Source: Irpex lacteus (taxonomy: Eukaryota > Basidiomycota > Agaricomycetes > Polyporales > Irpicaceae). Taken from it: a stretch of 14,564 bases of DNA. The stretch spans positions 1 through 14,564 of the forward strand of contig MQVO02000210.1 of the NCBI GenBank assembly GCA_001986395.2. The letters are read 5' to 3'. Numbering within the stretch: the stretch's first letter is position 1; each line of letters starts with the position of its first letter. Below are positions 14,038 to 14,564 of the stretch, in pieces. Under the pieces are notes generated by a model, which saw nothing but the letters and a program-made list of their open reading frames with translations, was not told where the DNA came from and made no database searches. The position numbers and the translations under genes were made by a program.

Positions 14038-14564
14038 AATTTTATTAATTTATTTAAGATTTTATAACCCCCTTTAATTAAAAAAAAAAGAATTAGAATA
14101 AGAATAACAAAAATTAGTAAACGTAAATTTTTTAAATCATTTTGTTAGATACTGATATTTAATGATGAAATAAACATAAATAGTTAATAAAATAAATAAT
14201 ATTTTTAATTATCTATTACCTCCCCCCAAATTTAAGAGTTCAAATTATTAATAGTTTGGTTAGTTTCCTCATAGTATCCCCTCCTCTTTAGCTTACCTCT
14301 ACTCATAATTAGCCAATGAATTAAAGAGATTTTAAAGTATTAGAGAATCTCTTACTTTTTATTTTATTTAGTGAGTGTTCAAATTATTTATTATTTTATT
14401 AAACAAGCTCCTCCCCTAACAAGGGGAGACGGCGGACAATGTCCACCTATCTTTTTTAATTAATGATTTTCTATTCGCACACCCATTTTTATTGTTGTTT
14501 CTTTTGGTAAGTGAAGGGAACCCCATCACTTTTCTATCACCTTTGTTTATTAACAAAGAGTTAT
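14038..14564. other. Non-coding spacer to the window end
   Basis: No gene or tRNA is seen. AAGAGATT and AATCTCTT (about 14322-14352) form a hairpin with a long loop. A short GC patch lies at about 14408-14444 (CTCCTCCCC...GGGGAG, then GGCGGACAATGTCC), able to form small stems. The neighbouring gene is presumably beyond the window. Confidence 0.4.

Overview
The window is fungal mitochondrial DNA, most likely from a basidiomycete (Agaricomycetes-like). It is very AT-rich and carries single-copy respiratory genes (nad6, atp9, atp8) and at least eight mitochondrial tRNAs. TGA falls in frame inside several coding segments (codon 7 of the reverse transcriptase gene, the homing-endonuclease fragment, the nad2-like segment), as expected for translation table 4. 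The species assignment is inference.

Layout. The left part (1-3100) is read from the minus strand: trnR(ucu), trnC(gca), nad6, trnS(gcu), atp9. The right part (12435-13912) is read from the plus strand: trnA(ugc), trnF(gaa), trnT(ugu), atp8. Between them lies about 9 kb of accessory DNA: trnR(ucg), a Glu-like tRNA, a nad2-like N-terminal fragment, a decayed protein-primed family B DNA polymerase (4451-6256), broken membrane ORFs of linear-mitochondrial-plasmid type (6556-7252 plus; 8184-8581 minus; probably 11928-12354 plus), a piece resembling the 3' end of the small rRNA (minus, about 7948-8060), and a broken reverse transcriptase gene of over 2 kb (9552-11813). A truncated LAGLIDADG endonuclease piece lies at 1003-1270.

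The most striking feature is a family of short hairpin elements. The outer unit has CCCC-AAAAAAC arms paired with GTTTTTT-GGGG around a variable loop. An inner unit is a 29-base palindrome with 14-base arms. The inner unit is found nested inside the outer one (7870-7950, 13592-13672) and also alone, inserted in the reverse transcriptase gene between two copies of GGTACC. A second outer unit (41 bases) interrupts the same gene 90 bases further on. Removing each insertion arithmetically restores the reading phase, so the sequence itself shows these palindromes to be mobile. Other copies cut the LAGLIDADG fragment, a plasmid ORF and the rRNA-like fragment.

A second pattern needs caution. atp9 and atp8, which should be essential, each carry a single-base indel in a homopolymer, and similar one-base changes occur in the polymerase, plasmid and reverse transcriptase ORFs. 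Either these copies are inactive, or the assembly has uncorrected homopolymer errors. The in-frame stop codons and hairpin insertions in the polymerase and reverse transcriptase are not explained by such errors, so those genes are probably true relics.
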